From CAVDWX01 sp963612735 (GTDB taxonomy: Bacteria > Bacillota_I > Bacilli_A > RFN20 > CAG-826): a stretch of DNA of 14,865 nt. The notes beneath the pieces are model-generated. The model was not told where the DNA came from, did no database searches, and saw only the letters and a list, made by a program, of their open reading frames with translations. Positions 6,760-13,274 of this stretch are shown here, piece after piece. The first letter of the stretch is position 1, and every line of letters starts with the position of its first letter. The position numbers and the translations under genes were made by a program. The DNA lies in contig CAVDWX010000100.1 in the NCBI GenBank assembly GCA_963612735.1, positions 1-14,865 of the forward strand, read 5' to 3'.

Positions 6760-6771
6760 ACTACGTATAAT
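6760..6771 (+). promoter_or_regulatory. ACTNSGTATAAT promoter-like box 4, upstream of HU
   Basis: ACTACGTATAAT, within the 15-nt identical match to box 1 (6759-6773). It lies just after the polymerase stop codon and about 90 nt before the HU start. There is no clear -35 at 17 nt (TGTAAA at 6743-6748). Conservation upstream of the TATAAT in all four boxes suggests one specific recogniser. Confidence 0.5.
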
Positions 6772-6796
6772 TAATGTATCGATATATGACCTTATG

Positions 6797-6819
6797 AGAG
6801 AAGAGGACGCTTGTTCTCT
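6797..6819 (+). promoter_or_regulatory. hairpin in the HU mRNA leader
   Basis: AGAGAA (6797-6802) pairs with TTCTCT (6814-6819) around an 11-nt loop, about 25 nt downstream of box 4. It would be near the 5' end of an HU transcript and could stabilise it. Confidence 0.4.
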
Positions 6820-6861
6820 ATCGAGATAAAAATAAAGGATAAAAACGGAGGAAATCAAAAA

Positions 6862-7134
6862 ATGACAAAAGTAGATTTAATTAATGAAGTAGCTGAAGCT
6901 ACAGGAGAAACTAAAAAGTTATCAGGAGAAATGGTAATGGCTGTATTCAATACGGTCGCAGATGCATTATCCGATGGTGATTCAGTTTTTATTAAAGATT
7001 TTGGAAAATTTGAAATTAAAGAAGCTGCGGCACGTACTTGTAGAAATCCACGTACTGGCGAAGTAATTGAAGTTCCAGCTCGTAACGCTGTTAAGTTCAA
7101 AGTTGCCAAAGCATTAAAAGAAGCAGTTCTTTAA
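6862..7134 (+). CDS. HU-family histone-like DNA-binding protein
   Basis: A 90-residue homolog of bacterial HU, which binds and bends DNA as a dimer. Family marks are MTKVDLINEVAEATG at the start, the GDSVFIKDFGKFEI strand region, and the DNA-binding arm RNPRTGEVIEVPARNAVKFKVAKALKEAV. Length is typical. The ATG at 6862 was chosen because GGAGG lies at 6847-6851 and the family begins there; an in-frame ATG at 6811 would add 17 residues foreign to HU. It has its own promoter-like box and leader. Phages carry HU relatives (for example TF1 of SPO1) to shape their DNA for transcription, replication or packaging. The gene lies between the polymerase and the small RNAs. Confidence 0.95.
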   Translation: MTKVDLINEVAEATGETKKLSGEMVMAVFNTVADALSDGDSVFIKDFGKFEIKEAAARTCRNPRTGEVIEVPARNAVKFKVAKALKEAVL

Positions 7135-7179
7135 AAATTAAGGTAGGAAGCTCGAATAGTTATATTTGAGTAAATTACA

Positions 7180-7185
7180 TATAAA
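7180..7185 (+). promoter_or_regulatory. -10-like box positioned for the first small RNA
   Basis: TATAAA ends 7 nt before 7192, the first paired base of RNA A, the distance expected of a -10 box whose transcript begins with the stem. No good -35 is seen. A TATAAT at 7245-7250 stands similarly 14 nt before RNA B. Confidence 0.35.
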
Positions 7186-7191
7186 TATTAC

Positions 7192-7258
7192 AGATGCACT
7201 TACAGCAAAACACAATATAAAGCAATTTAGCTTAACAGATTATTTATAATGTGCATCT
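7192..7258 (+). ncRNA. small structured RNA A, Y-RNA-like candidate
   Basis: A 67-nt segment whose ends pair perfectly: AGATGCAC (7192-7199) with GTGCATCT (7251-7258). Directly inside the stem comes TTACAGCAAAA, a motif repeated in RNA B. The closing stems differ between A and B (AGATG/CATCT against ATAGA/TCTAT) while CAC/GTG and the inner motif are kept. That is compensatory change expected of a functional RNA fold. It lies upstream of a Ro60-like gene, as Y RNAs do in several bacteria, and its size and end-to-end stem match Y RNA. The standard Y RNA bulged-helix sequence is not present. Confidence 0.6.
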
Positions 7259-7263
7259 TATAC

Positions 7264-7351
7264 ATAGACACATACAGCAAAATTATATATTAGGTTAATT
7301 ATATAGAAGATTAAAAAGTTTACATCCTGCCAATTTTTGTAAGGTGTCTAT
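7264..7351 (+). ncRNA. small structured RNA B, Y-RNA-like candidate
   Basis: An 88-nt segment closed by ATAGACAC (7264-7271) with GTGTCTAT (7344-7351). An A against AG internal loop follows, then TACA/TGTA (7273-7276/7338-7341), a GC bulge, and AAAATT/AATTTT (7279-7284/7332-7337). A long end-to-end helix with an internal loop and bulge is the general form of Y RNAs. It shares CACATACAGCAAAA with RNA A (13 of 14 nt). The stem ends 3 nt before the ribosome binding site of the Ro-like gene, so it could also be a cis-acting operator on that mRNA. Confidence 0.6.
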
Positions 7352-7371
7352 TTCAGAGGAGATAAAATGAG

Positions 7372-8916
7372 ATGATTAAAGATTTAGAGAGAAAGTTAAA
7401 CGATAGTTTGGCGCCAACTGAGAATGGTGCTTTAGCTTATAAAACAACTGGCAAAAAACTTTTAGATTTAAATTTTGCAGTCGGTTCTTTTAGAAATAAA
7501 GGGGCTGATTATATATATAACATGTTCTATGATGCTTATTGCGAAGATAAGGAACTAGCAATGAAGTGGCTGTTCTTCTGTCGTGACTGTAGAGGCGGAA
7601 TTGGTGAAAGAAATGCTTTTAGAGTTGTGATTAAAAGGTTCGCAGAAGAGCATGGAGATGAATTAAAAAAGGTGTTACATCTTATTCCGGAATATGGAAG
7701 ATGGGATGATTTATTATGTTTGCTAGATGGCTCATTAAAAGATGATGTGATCGTTTTGATTTATAATCAGTTAATTGAAGATATTACTAGTTGTGCTAAT
7801 AATAAGCCTATTTCTTTATTAGCTAAGTGGTTGCCTAGCTGTAATGCAAGTTCTAAAAAAACACGCAGATATGCTTCTATTCTATTTAATGGAATGGGCT
7901 TTACTAAAAAATTCTATATTAAATTAGTAAAAGATTTAAGAAAGTATCTTGATGTATTAGAAGTTAAGATTTCTAATAACAAATGGTCTGAAGTTAATTA
8001 TGAGACTGTTCCATCATATGCGAATTTGTTATACAGTCATGCCTTTATGAATCATGACGAAGAAAGACGTTTGGAGTTCTTACAAAAATTAAGCAAAGGC
8101 GAAACAAAGATTAATGCGGAGGTATTATTCCCGCACGATATTGTCCATAAATATTGGTCTATTGTAAATCAGAGCATGAATAACTTTGATAACCATATTT
8201 TGAAAAAGTATGACGCTACATTAGAAGAATTATGGAATAATTTGCCTGATTATGTCAAAGGTGAGAATAATACATTAGTAATCAGAGATGGTTCCGGCTC
8301 TATGCGTGAGAGAGTCGGCAATACTGGAATTATGGCTATTGAAGTTTCTACAGCGTTGGCAATTTATTTTTCTGAAAGATGCACGGGTGAATTTAAAGAT
8401 AAATTTATTACATTCAGTAGTTCTCCTGAATTAGTAGATTTAAGTTCGGCTTCTAGTTTATTTAGAAAGATTGAAATTTGTAGAAAATACAGTGATTGGA
8501 CTAACACAGATATAAATAAGACATTCGAATTATTTTTAGATGTAGCAATCGAAAATAATTATACACAAGAAGATTTACCTAAGAATCTTTTAATTATATC
8601 TGATATGGAATTCGACAATGCTACTACATATTATTATTCAGATGATAGTAGAAACATTGCGTTGTTCAAAAAGATTAAAAGAAAGTATGAAAAACATGGT
8701 TATAAGTTACCTAGATTAGTTTTCTGGAATGTTTGTTCAAGAACAAATCTTATTCCAGTCAAAGAAAATGACATGGGTGTAACATTGGTTTCTGGCTTTA
8801 GTCCTGCTGTTTTAAATATGGTGTTAACGGATGAATTAGATCCATATAAATGCTTATTATATATGTTAAATAATGATAGATACAAAATTATTGGGGAGTT
8901 GCTAGATTATGATTGA
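7372..8916 (+). CDS. Ro60/TROVE-like protein (DUF2828-type HEAT repeats plus vWA domain)
   Basis: A 514-residue protein. Residues ~1-290 are helical and match the DUF2828/TROVE pattern: ENGALAYKTTGKKLLDLNF, WLFFCRDCRGGIGERNAF, then HLIPEYGRWDDLL. Residues ~300-510 form a von Willebrand A domain with a complete MIDAS: D306-G-S308-G-S310, threonine in SDWTNTD, and aspartate in LLIISDMEFD. Ro60 proteins form a ring that binds Y RNA and the ends of damaged RNAs, with exonucleases in some bacteria. This relative likely binds RNA too, but DUF2828 proteins are poorly studied. AGAGGAG lies at 7355-7361. A two-codon ATG-AGA-TGA (7367) overlaps the start. It overlaps the next gene by 8 nt. Confidence 0.8.
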   Translation: MIKDLERKLNDSLAPTENGALAYKTTGKKLLDLNFAVGSFRNKGADYIYNMFYDAYCEDKELAMKWLFFCRDCRGGIGERNAFRVVIKRFAEEHGDELKKVLHLIPEYGRWDDLLCLLDGSLKDDVIVLIYNQLIEDITSCANNKPISLLAKWLPSCNASSKKTRRYASILFNGMGFTKKFYIKLVKDLRKYLDVLEVKISNNKWSEVNYETVPSYANLLYSHAFMNHDEERRLEFLQKLSKGETKINAEVLFPHDIVHKYWSIVNQSMNNFDNHILKKYDATLEELWNNLPDYVKGENNTLVIRDGSGSMRERVGNTGIMAIEVSTALAIYFSERCTGEFKDKFITFSSSPELVDLSSASSLFRKIEICRKYSDWTNTDINKTFELFLDVAIENNYTQEDLPKNLLIISDMEFDNATTYYYSDDSRNIALFKKIKRKYEKHGYKLPRLVFWNVCSRTNLIPVKENDMGVTLVSGFSPAVLNMVLTDELDPYKCLLYMLNNDRYKIIGELLDYD

Positions 8917-10033
8917 TAAATATCTTGATTATTCAGCTACTTCCCCACCCTCTCCTTCAGTTCAACGTGGTTTAAGATATGAATTGTTGGAGAATTGGTT
9001 TAATGCTAGTTCTACATATGCTGCTGGTCGTTCAAATAAAGAGCAGATTGAGATTGTGCGTAGAAGTATAGCTAAAGAAATCAATTGTGATCCAGAAGAA
9101 ATTGTTTTTACTTCTGGCGGTTCAGAAGCAAATGCCTTAGCAATTGATGGTTATAAAAAGAGTCAATTAAAAAAAGGAAATTCTGTAAAGGTTGCTTGTA
9201 GTGCAATTGAACACTCATCTATTATGGAGAATTCTAATATCAATGAAGTTTTAATGGTTGATAGTGATGGTTTATTAATCAAAGAAGCAGTAGAAAGAAG
9301 TGACAGCAACTTATTCTCTGTAATGATGGTTAATAATGAAATTGGAGTATGTCAACCTATTAAAGAAATTGCCGACCACGTGCATAGCAAAGGTGCACTG
9401 CTACATGTGGATTGTGTGCAAGCATTTGGTAAATATAAGATTGATGTCAAATATTTAGGGATTGATATGGCGAGCTTTTCAGGTCATAAAATAGGTTCTT
9501 TAAAAGGGGTTGGCTTTCTATACGTTAGAAAAGGTATAGAATTAGAGCCTATTATATACGGCATGCAAGAACAAGGATTGCGTGGCGGAACTTATAATGA
9601 TTTTGCAATCAAATCATTAGGGTTAGCTATTGAAGATATTGATTATAATAAAGAAACTGTCATTCGTTCAAGGCGTGACTTCTTAATGAAGAAGATCAAG
9701 GAAGAAATTCCTAATGTTAGAATTAATGGATCTTTGTTATCAAGAAATTCTTCTAATATTAATATTACGTTTAATAAGTTGAATGTAACTGGTGAACAGC
9801 TAGTAGGATTATTAAATGAACAAGGATGGATGATTTCACAAGGAAGTGCATGTCATTCTGGAATGGCTACTCCTTCACATGTGTTAAAGGCTATTGGTCT
9901 TAGTGATGAGGAAGCAGTTCATACTATTCGTATTACTCTTGGAATTGATAATGTGGTGCAAGATTTAGAAGACTTTGTAGATGCTTTGAAGTTTGTAGTT
10001 AATCAATTCAAAGATGAAAAAGAAGAAGTGTAA
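8909..10033 (+). CDS. cysteine desulfurase (NifS/IscS-like, PLP-dependent)
   Basis: A 374-residue class V aminotransferase-fold enzyme that takes sulfur from cysteine as an enzyme persulfide, leaving alanine. All key parts are present: YLDYSATSPPS start, TSGGSEANALAI, the AIEHSS histidine, HVDCVQAFGK, SFSGHK with the PLP lysine K194, RGGT, and the persulfide loop GSACHSG with C315. It should therefore be active. It overlaps the Ro-like gene by 8 nt (start inside the last codons), so the two are translationally coupled. No sulfur acceptor (IscU, ThiI, MnmA, Dnd) is seen in the window. Possible uses are tRNA thiolation, DNA phosphorothioation or iron-sulfur repair. A tRNA-like gene follows directly. 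Confidence 0.93.
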   Translation: MIDKYLDYSATSPPSPSVQRGLRYELLENWFNASSTYAAGRSNKEQIEIVRRSIAKEINCDPEEIVFTSGGSEANALAIDGYKKSQLKKGNSVKVACSAIEHSSIMENSNINEVLMVDSDGLLIKEAVERSDSNLFSVMMVNNEIGVCQPIKEIADHVHSKGALLHVDCVQAFGKYKIDVKYLGIDMASFSGHKIGSLKGVGFLYVRKGIELEPIIYGMQEQGLRGGTYNDFAIKSLGLAIEDIDYNKETVIRSRRDFLMKKIKEEIPNVRINGSLLSRNSSNINITFNKLNVTGEQLVGLLNEQGWMISQGSACHSGMATPSHVLKAIGLSDEEAVHTIRITLGIDNVVQDLEDFVDALKFVVNQFKDEKEEV

Positions 10034-10057
10034 AGAGGTATAAACATGCCTCTTTTT
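10033..10057 (+). terminator. intrinsic terminator after the cysteine desulfurase gene
   Basis: AAGAGGTAT (10033-10041) pairs with ATGCCTCTT (10046-10054), one T-G wobble, with a 4-nt AAAC loop and a following TTT. It begins at the last base of the stop codon and ends only 7 nt before the tRNA, so the tRNA must be reached by read-through unless a promoter lies within the upstream gene. Confidence 0.8.
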
Positions 10058-10063
10058 AAATAT

Positions 10064-10138
10064 AACGGGAGAGTGAAACGGCTTCACGCCACCCCCATAA
10101 GGTGGAAATATTAGGTTCGACTCCTATTCCCGTTCCCA
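10064..10138 (+). tRNA. divergent tRNA, CAU anticodon, encoded CCA
   Basis: A full cloverleaf can be drawn. The acceptor stem is AACGGGA/TCCCGTT (7 bp), with discriminator C and an encoded CCA. The D arm is GTGA-AACGGCT-TCAC, with the GG. The anticodon stem is CCACC/GGTGG with loop CCCATAA, giving anticodon CAU (10096-10098). The variable loop is AAATA and the T loop TTCGACT. Oddities are C instead of U at position 33, G instead of U at position 8, a T-T mismatch at the end of the T stem, and discriminator C, which is unusual for Met or Ile2 tRNAs. It could be a working phage tRNA (Met or lysidine-type Ile) or a tRNA mimic. Confidence 0.65.
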
Positions 10139-10146
10139 AAGTAATC

Positions 10147-10168
10147 AAAGAGCTTATTGCTCTTTTTT
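10147..10168 (+). terminator. intrinsic terminator after the tRNA
   Basis: AAAGAGC (10147-10153) pairs with GCTCTTT (10159-10165) around a 5-nt loop TTATT, followed by TTT. It lies 9 nt after the CCA and 29 nt before the phosphoesterase gene. Confidence 0.85.
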
Positions 10169-10196
10169 ATATATAGAAAAATTATAGCAGGTGAAA

Positions 10197-11417
10197 ATGG
10201 AATTAAAAGGTATAGATATTTCAGACGAGATTTTTGAATCCGTCTTAAAAGATTGTCAAAGTAAAATTGACGGAGAGATTGATATAGATTGGCAAGATAT
10301 CGTTGATGAATATGATTTAAATATCCATCGTGACACTTTAAGAAAGAACTGTACGGGGATTTTTGGAAGTGTTAATGTAAAAAAATATTATGATGAAAAA
10401 CAAGCTGTTGAAAGTTCATCTGATAGCGATGAATATTTAGAAAAAATAGAAGAAAAGAAACGAGAGCTAGAACGAGCTAGAGTAAAACTTAATTCGGACA
10501 AAGTTGAATATAACAAATGGCTACGTGAAGATTGCAGAAATGAAATGATTGTAGAAAAAATTTGTGATGCAATTAGCACATTAAAACCATTAGATTCTCC
10601 TTATCCATTAAAGATGAAAGAATCTGATCGTGAGTTTTTACTCTGTTTTGGCGATACTCACTTTGGTTCTGAAGTGGAGATTAAAGACTTGTTTGGAAAT
10701 GTTATCAATAAATACGATGAAAATGTATTTACTAAGCGAATGGATGAAATGTTCGCTCAGATTGTTGATTTAGTCGATAAGGAACAAATTAAAGTTTTAA
10801 ATATTTTCTCTATGGGTGATGAATTGGATGGTATCTTGCGTGTATCTCAATTAATGAAATTAAGATATGGGGTTGTAGAAGCTACTATTAAATATTCGGA
10901 GTTTATTTCTGAATGGCTTAATGAGCTAAGCAACCATGTGTGCATAAAGTATCATCAAACATCTGGTAATCATACTGAATTAAGACAATTAGGTCAGCCT
11001 AAAGGTACTTTTGTTGAAGATAACATGAGTAAGGTTATCTTAGAATTTATTCGAGAACGCCTTAAAAACAATAAGAACTTCAAGATTATAGAAAATCCAA
11101 CGGGATATATGTTCTCTCAATTGAGCGGATATACTGTTTTAGGATTTCATGGCGAGACCAAGAATATGGAAAAGCAAATGAAGGATTTTGAGAAGATTTA
11201 TAACTGTCCTATTGATTATCTTATTGCAGGACATTTACATCATTCAAAGACTGAAACAGTTGGAATTGATAGCGAAGTTATTAACGTGCCAAGCATTATT
11301 GGCATGGATGATTATTCTATGAAGTTGAATAAGTCTTCAAATGCAGGGGCGACTTTATTGGTATTTGAACGATTAAAAGGAAAAGTATGTGAATATTCAA
11401 TTAAGTTCATTAATTGA
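10197..11417 (+). CDS. calcineurin-like metallophosphoesterase with N-terminal helix-turn-helix-like segment
   Basis: A 406-residue protein. Residues ~30-55 (WQDIVDEYDLNIHRDTLRK) look like a small DNA-binding helical unit. Residues ~75-115 form a charged coiled coil. From ~145 on, all metallophosphoesterase motifs occur in order: GDTHFG (D153, H155), MGDELDG (D208), SGNHTE (N258, H259), FHGE, and AGHLHH (H346, H348). It should be a two-metal phosphodiesterase or nuclease, possibly acting on DNA given its N-terminus and its place two genes before the terminase. The substrate is unknown. The ATG at 10197 follows AGGTG by only 4 nt; GTG at 10191 in the same frame would add two residues and cannot be excluded. 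Confidence 0.9.
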   Translation: MELKGIDISDEIFESVLKDCQSKIDGEIDIDWQDIVDEYDLNIHRDTLRKNCTGIFGSVNVKKYYDEKQAVESSSDSDEYLEKIEEKKRELERARVKLNSDKVEYNKWLREDCRNEMIVEKICDAISTLKPLDSPYPLKMKESDREFLLCFGDTHFGSEVEIKDLFGNVINKYDENVFTKRMDEMFAQIVDLVDKEQIKVLNIFSMGDELDGILRVSQLMKLRYGVVEATIKYSEFISEWLNELSNHVCIKYHQTSGNHTELRQLGQPKGTFVEDNMSKVILEFIRERLKNNKNFKIIENPTGYMFSQLSGYTVLGFHGETKNMEKQMKDFEKIYNCPIDYLIAGHLHHSKTETVGIDSEVINVPSIIGMDDYSMKLNKSSNAGATLLVFERLKGKVCEYSIKFIN

Positions 11418-11440
11418 TAATTTAGGAGGAAAAAGGATAT

Positions 11441-11626
11441 ATGAAATTAACTAGTGCTTTAAATGTATTAGATAAAATGAATGAAGAATTAGAAGATCAT
11501 TATTGTGATTTATATGAAGAAGATAAGATTACAGAAGAGTATTTAAGTGGAGCGCTTGATAGCTTAGATGCTTGTAATCAAGTTCTCTATGCTCTTTTGC
11601 AAGAGTATTCTGAAGTGATTTTTTAA
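11441..11626 (+). CDS. small acidic protein of unknown function
   Basis: A 61-residue, strongly acidic protein (many Glu and Asp, pI clearly low), predicted as two helices: LTSALNVLDKMNEELEDHY and EEYLSGALDSLDACNQVLYALLQEY. No signal peptide, membrane segment or known motif is visible. It is a genuine gene by its strong TAGGAGGA ribosome binding site and by its position, 23 nt after the phosphoesterase in a tightly packed same-strand cluster. Its role is unknown. A partner of the phosphoesterase or the terminase is possible. Confidence 0.75.
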   Translation: MKLTSALNVLDKMNEELEDHYCDLYEEDKITEEYLSGALDSLDACNQVLYALLQEYSEVIF

Positions 11627-11670
11627 CAAGCGCTTCAGGATGTATAAAGGATTAAAAGTGAGGTGATTTG

Positions 11671-12714
11671 ATGGGAATTTTAAAACCACCAATATCAGAA
11701 TTAGAAATGAAGAAGCTAACCTTGAGCAAATTACGAAAGGAATATATTTCCCTTGCTCAAGATTACATTAAAATACTTGATTGTGATTGGCTGTATTGTC
11801 ATAAGTGCAATACCTATTTACCACAAAATAGTTTTTATAAAGATGTAAGATTTAAAAGTGGGGTCTTCCCTGTTTGCAAAAGTTGCTTACTTCAAATGGT
11901 CGAGCAACGTAAAACAGAAAAATCAAAACCTAATGAGACAAAAGATAGTGTCAAAAAGGTCTTGATGATGATGGATAAGCCTTATTTTGAGTCTACTTAC
12001 GAATCTGTAAAGAAAACAGTTGCAAATAATCCTAAAAAGACTTCTGTTTCTTCTCCATTTGGAAGATACATAAGTATGATGAATTCCATGCCTCAGTTTT
12101 TAGGCAAAAAATGGGAAGATGGAGATATTTATAGTGATGGTGCTTTATCTGCTTCTACGGAGGAAATTAAGAAGAAAACCATTAAGAGGTTTGGCGCAGG
12201 ATTATCTAATGAGGATTATTTATTTTTACAAGACGAATATGAAGATTGGGTTTCTCGTTACGAATGTAAGACAAAGGCTCAAGAAGAATTATTTGAGCGA
12301 TTAAGCTTTAAAAAGCTTGAGATTTTTAAAGCAACAAGAAAAGGTGCTTCAACTAAAGAATTAGATGAAAGTTTTCAAAAACTGATGAATACAGCAAATA
12401 TCACGCCTAAGCAAAATTCTTTAGATATTCTTTCTGAAGGAATGAATTTAGGACAGTTAATTGAAAAATGGGAAGATAGCGACCCATTGCCAGAAACTGA
12501 TCCTGAGCTTAGAGATGTAGACCACATTGCTGAATATATAGAAGTGTTCTTCAAGGGGCATTTAGCTAAGATGCTAAACTTGAAAAATCCACTACAAAGA
12601 ATCTACGAAGGATTTATGAAGAAGTTAACTGTAGATAAGCCTGAATATAGCGAAGAAGAAGATTCCGAAGAGTTATACGAAAAAATCTTCGGTCATAAGG
12701 GCGAAGATGGCTAG
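11671..12714 (+). CDS. zinc-finger protein, candidate small terminase subunit
   Basis: A 347-residue protein whose stop overlaps the start of the large terminase gene by 8 nt, the classic place of a small terminase subunit, which binds phage DNA and hands it to the motor. Residues ~40-75 hold a four-cysteine zinc site, C43-x2-C46 ... C69-x2-C72 (CHKCNTYLPQ then VCKSC). The rest is charged and helical, with a strongly acidic C-terminus (EYSEEEDSEELYEKI). The ATG at 11671 is preferred because GTGAGGTG lies 5 nt upstream; a TTG directly before it in frame is less likely. Family membership rests on position and the zinc finger, as small terminases are poorly conserved. Confidence 0.65.
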   Translation: MGILKPPISELEMKKLTLSKLRKEYISLAQDYIKILDCDWLYCHKCNTYLPQNSFYKDVRFKSGVFPVCKSCLLQMVEQRKTEKSKPNETKDSVKKVLMMMDKPYFESTYESVKKTVANNPKKTSVSSPFGRYISMMNSMPQFLGKKWEDGDIYSDGALSASTEEIKKKTIKRFGAGLSNEDYLFLQDEYEDWVSRYECKTKAQEELFERLSFKKLEIFKATRKGASTKELDESFQKLMNTANITPKQNSLDILSEGMNLGQLIEKWEDSDPLPETDPELRDVDHIAEYIEVFFKGHLAKMLNLKNPLQRIYEGFMKKLTVDKPEYSEEEDSEELYEKIFGHKGEDG

Positions 12715-12913
12715 ATATAAGACTCAACAAGAAATTCTGCAAGATAAGGCAGATAGCGTCTTAAATGCGGTCGGCAAGTGGGCTTCTTTTTATAGATGTA
12801 ATCCTCAAAGGTTTGCGAAAGATTTTTTAAATGTAAAGCTTCGACTGTTTCAAAAAATATTATTATATGCCATGATGCAAAACAACTATGTATGCTACAT
12901 AGCTTCGAGGGGT
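12707..12913 (+). CDS. terL: large terminase subunit, exon 1 (TerL residues 1-69)
   Basis: The first exon of the ATPase-nuclease that drives DNA into the phage head. It encodes residues 1-69, ending in CYIASRG, the first half of the Walker A loop. Reading straight on would add QIKEI and stop at 12931, giving a useless 74-residue fragment. Splicing at T12913 joins ASRG to QGKTWL, restoring ASRGQGKTW. The start codon lies inside the last codons of the preceding gene, so the two are translationally coupled. N-terminal sequence (WASFYRCNPQRFAKDFLNVKLRLFQKILLYAMM) is typical of phage terminases. Confidence 0.93.
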
Positions 12914-13274
12914 CAAATAAAGGAAATATAAATATTTAAAGACATATAAAATATTTGATATTAATAGGCTCTCCTAATTAGAAATAATTAGGTTATAAAG
13001 CGGGCAAAATCGGTAGAGGCTTAAATGTTAATACCGAGGTAAATATTGAGATTACTAAAGGCTTAATATCACCGTAACGCATAGAGGTTGAATAAATATA
13101 ATATCTCCAAGAGTGTCCGCTACTATTATCTATAGGATGATACGATTTTTTAATCGCCTAACGTTAAAACGAGGGTAAAAATATATGCTAAACTGGGATA
13201 GAATTGACTATCCGATGAAAATGAAAGAAATTTCCAGAGCGTTAGATAAAAAGCTAACGGATAATAACGATTTG
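12914..13274 (+). ncRNA. group I self-splicing intron in the large terminase gene
   Basis: 361 nt, beginning after a U (T12913) and ending with G13274, as group I introns do. P1: exon GGGGT (12909-12913) pairs with GCTCT (12968-12972), giving the U-G pair at the splice site. P2: CCTAATTA-GAAA-TAATTAGG (12973-12992). P3: AGCGGGC/GTCCGCT (12999-13005/13115-13121). P4: TCGGT/ACCGA (13010-13014/13033-13037). P6: GTAA/TTAC (13039-13055). P7: GCATA/TATGC (13079-13083/13184-13188). P8: TATTATC/GATGATA (13124-13142). Further hairpins lie at 13196-13213 and 13240-13259. The order P3-P4-P6-P7-P3'-P8-P7' is the group I core. No homing endonuclease fits inside. Confidence 0.88.

Noticed and set aside
6811..6861. 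ATG at 6811 as HU start
   Set aside because: The extra 17 residues are unlike HU and overlap a leader hairpin, while GGAGG precedes the ATG at 6862.
12391..12402. ACAGCAAA in the zinc-finger gene as a third copy of the small-RNA motif
   Set aside because: It is within coding sequence, the match is short, and no flanking inverted repeat was found.
13185..13274. ATG at 13185 as the true start of the large terminase
   Set aside because: It would omit the first half of Walker A, and its bases form part of the intron's P7 pairing. Splicing restores an intact P-loop and a normal length.
12914..13274. Group II intron or intein as explanation for the terminase break
   Set aside because: There is no GUGYG-type 5' end or domain V hairpin, the interval is not one open frame and carries no splicing-protein motifs. 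Group I pairings fit instead.
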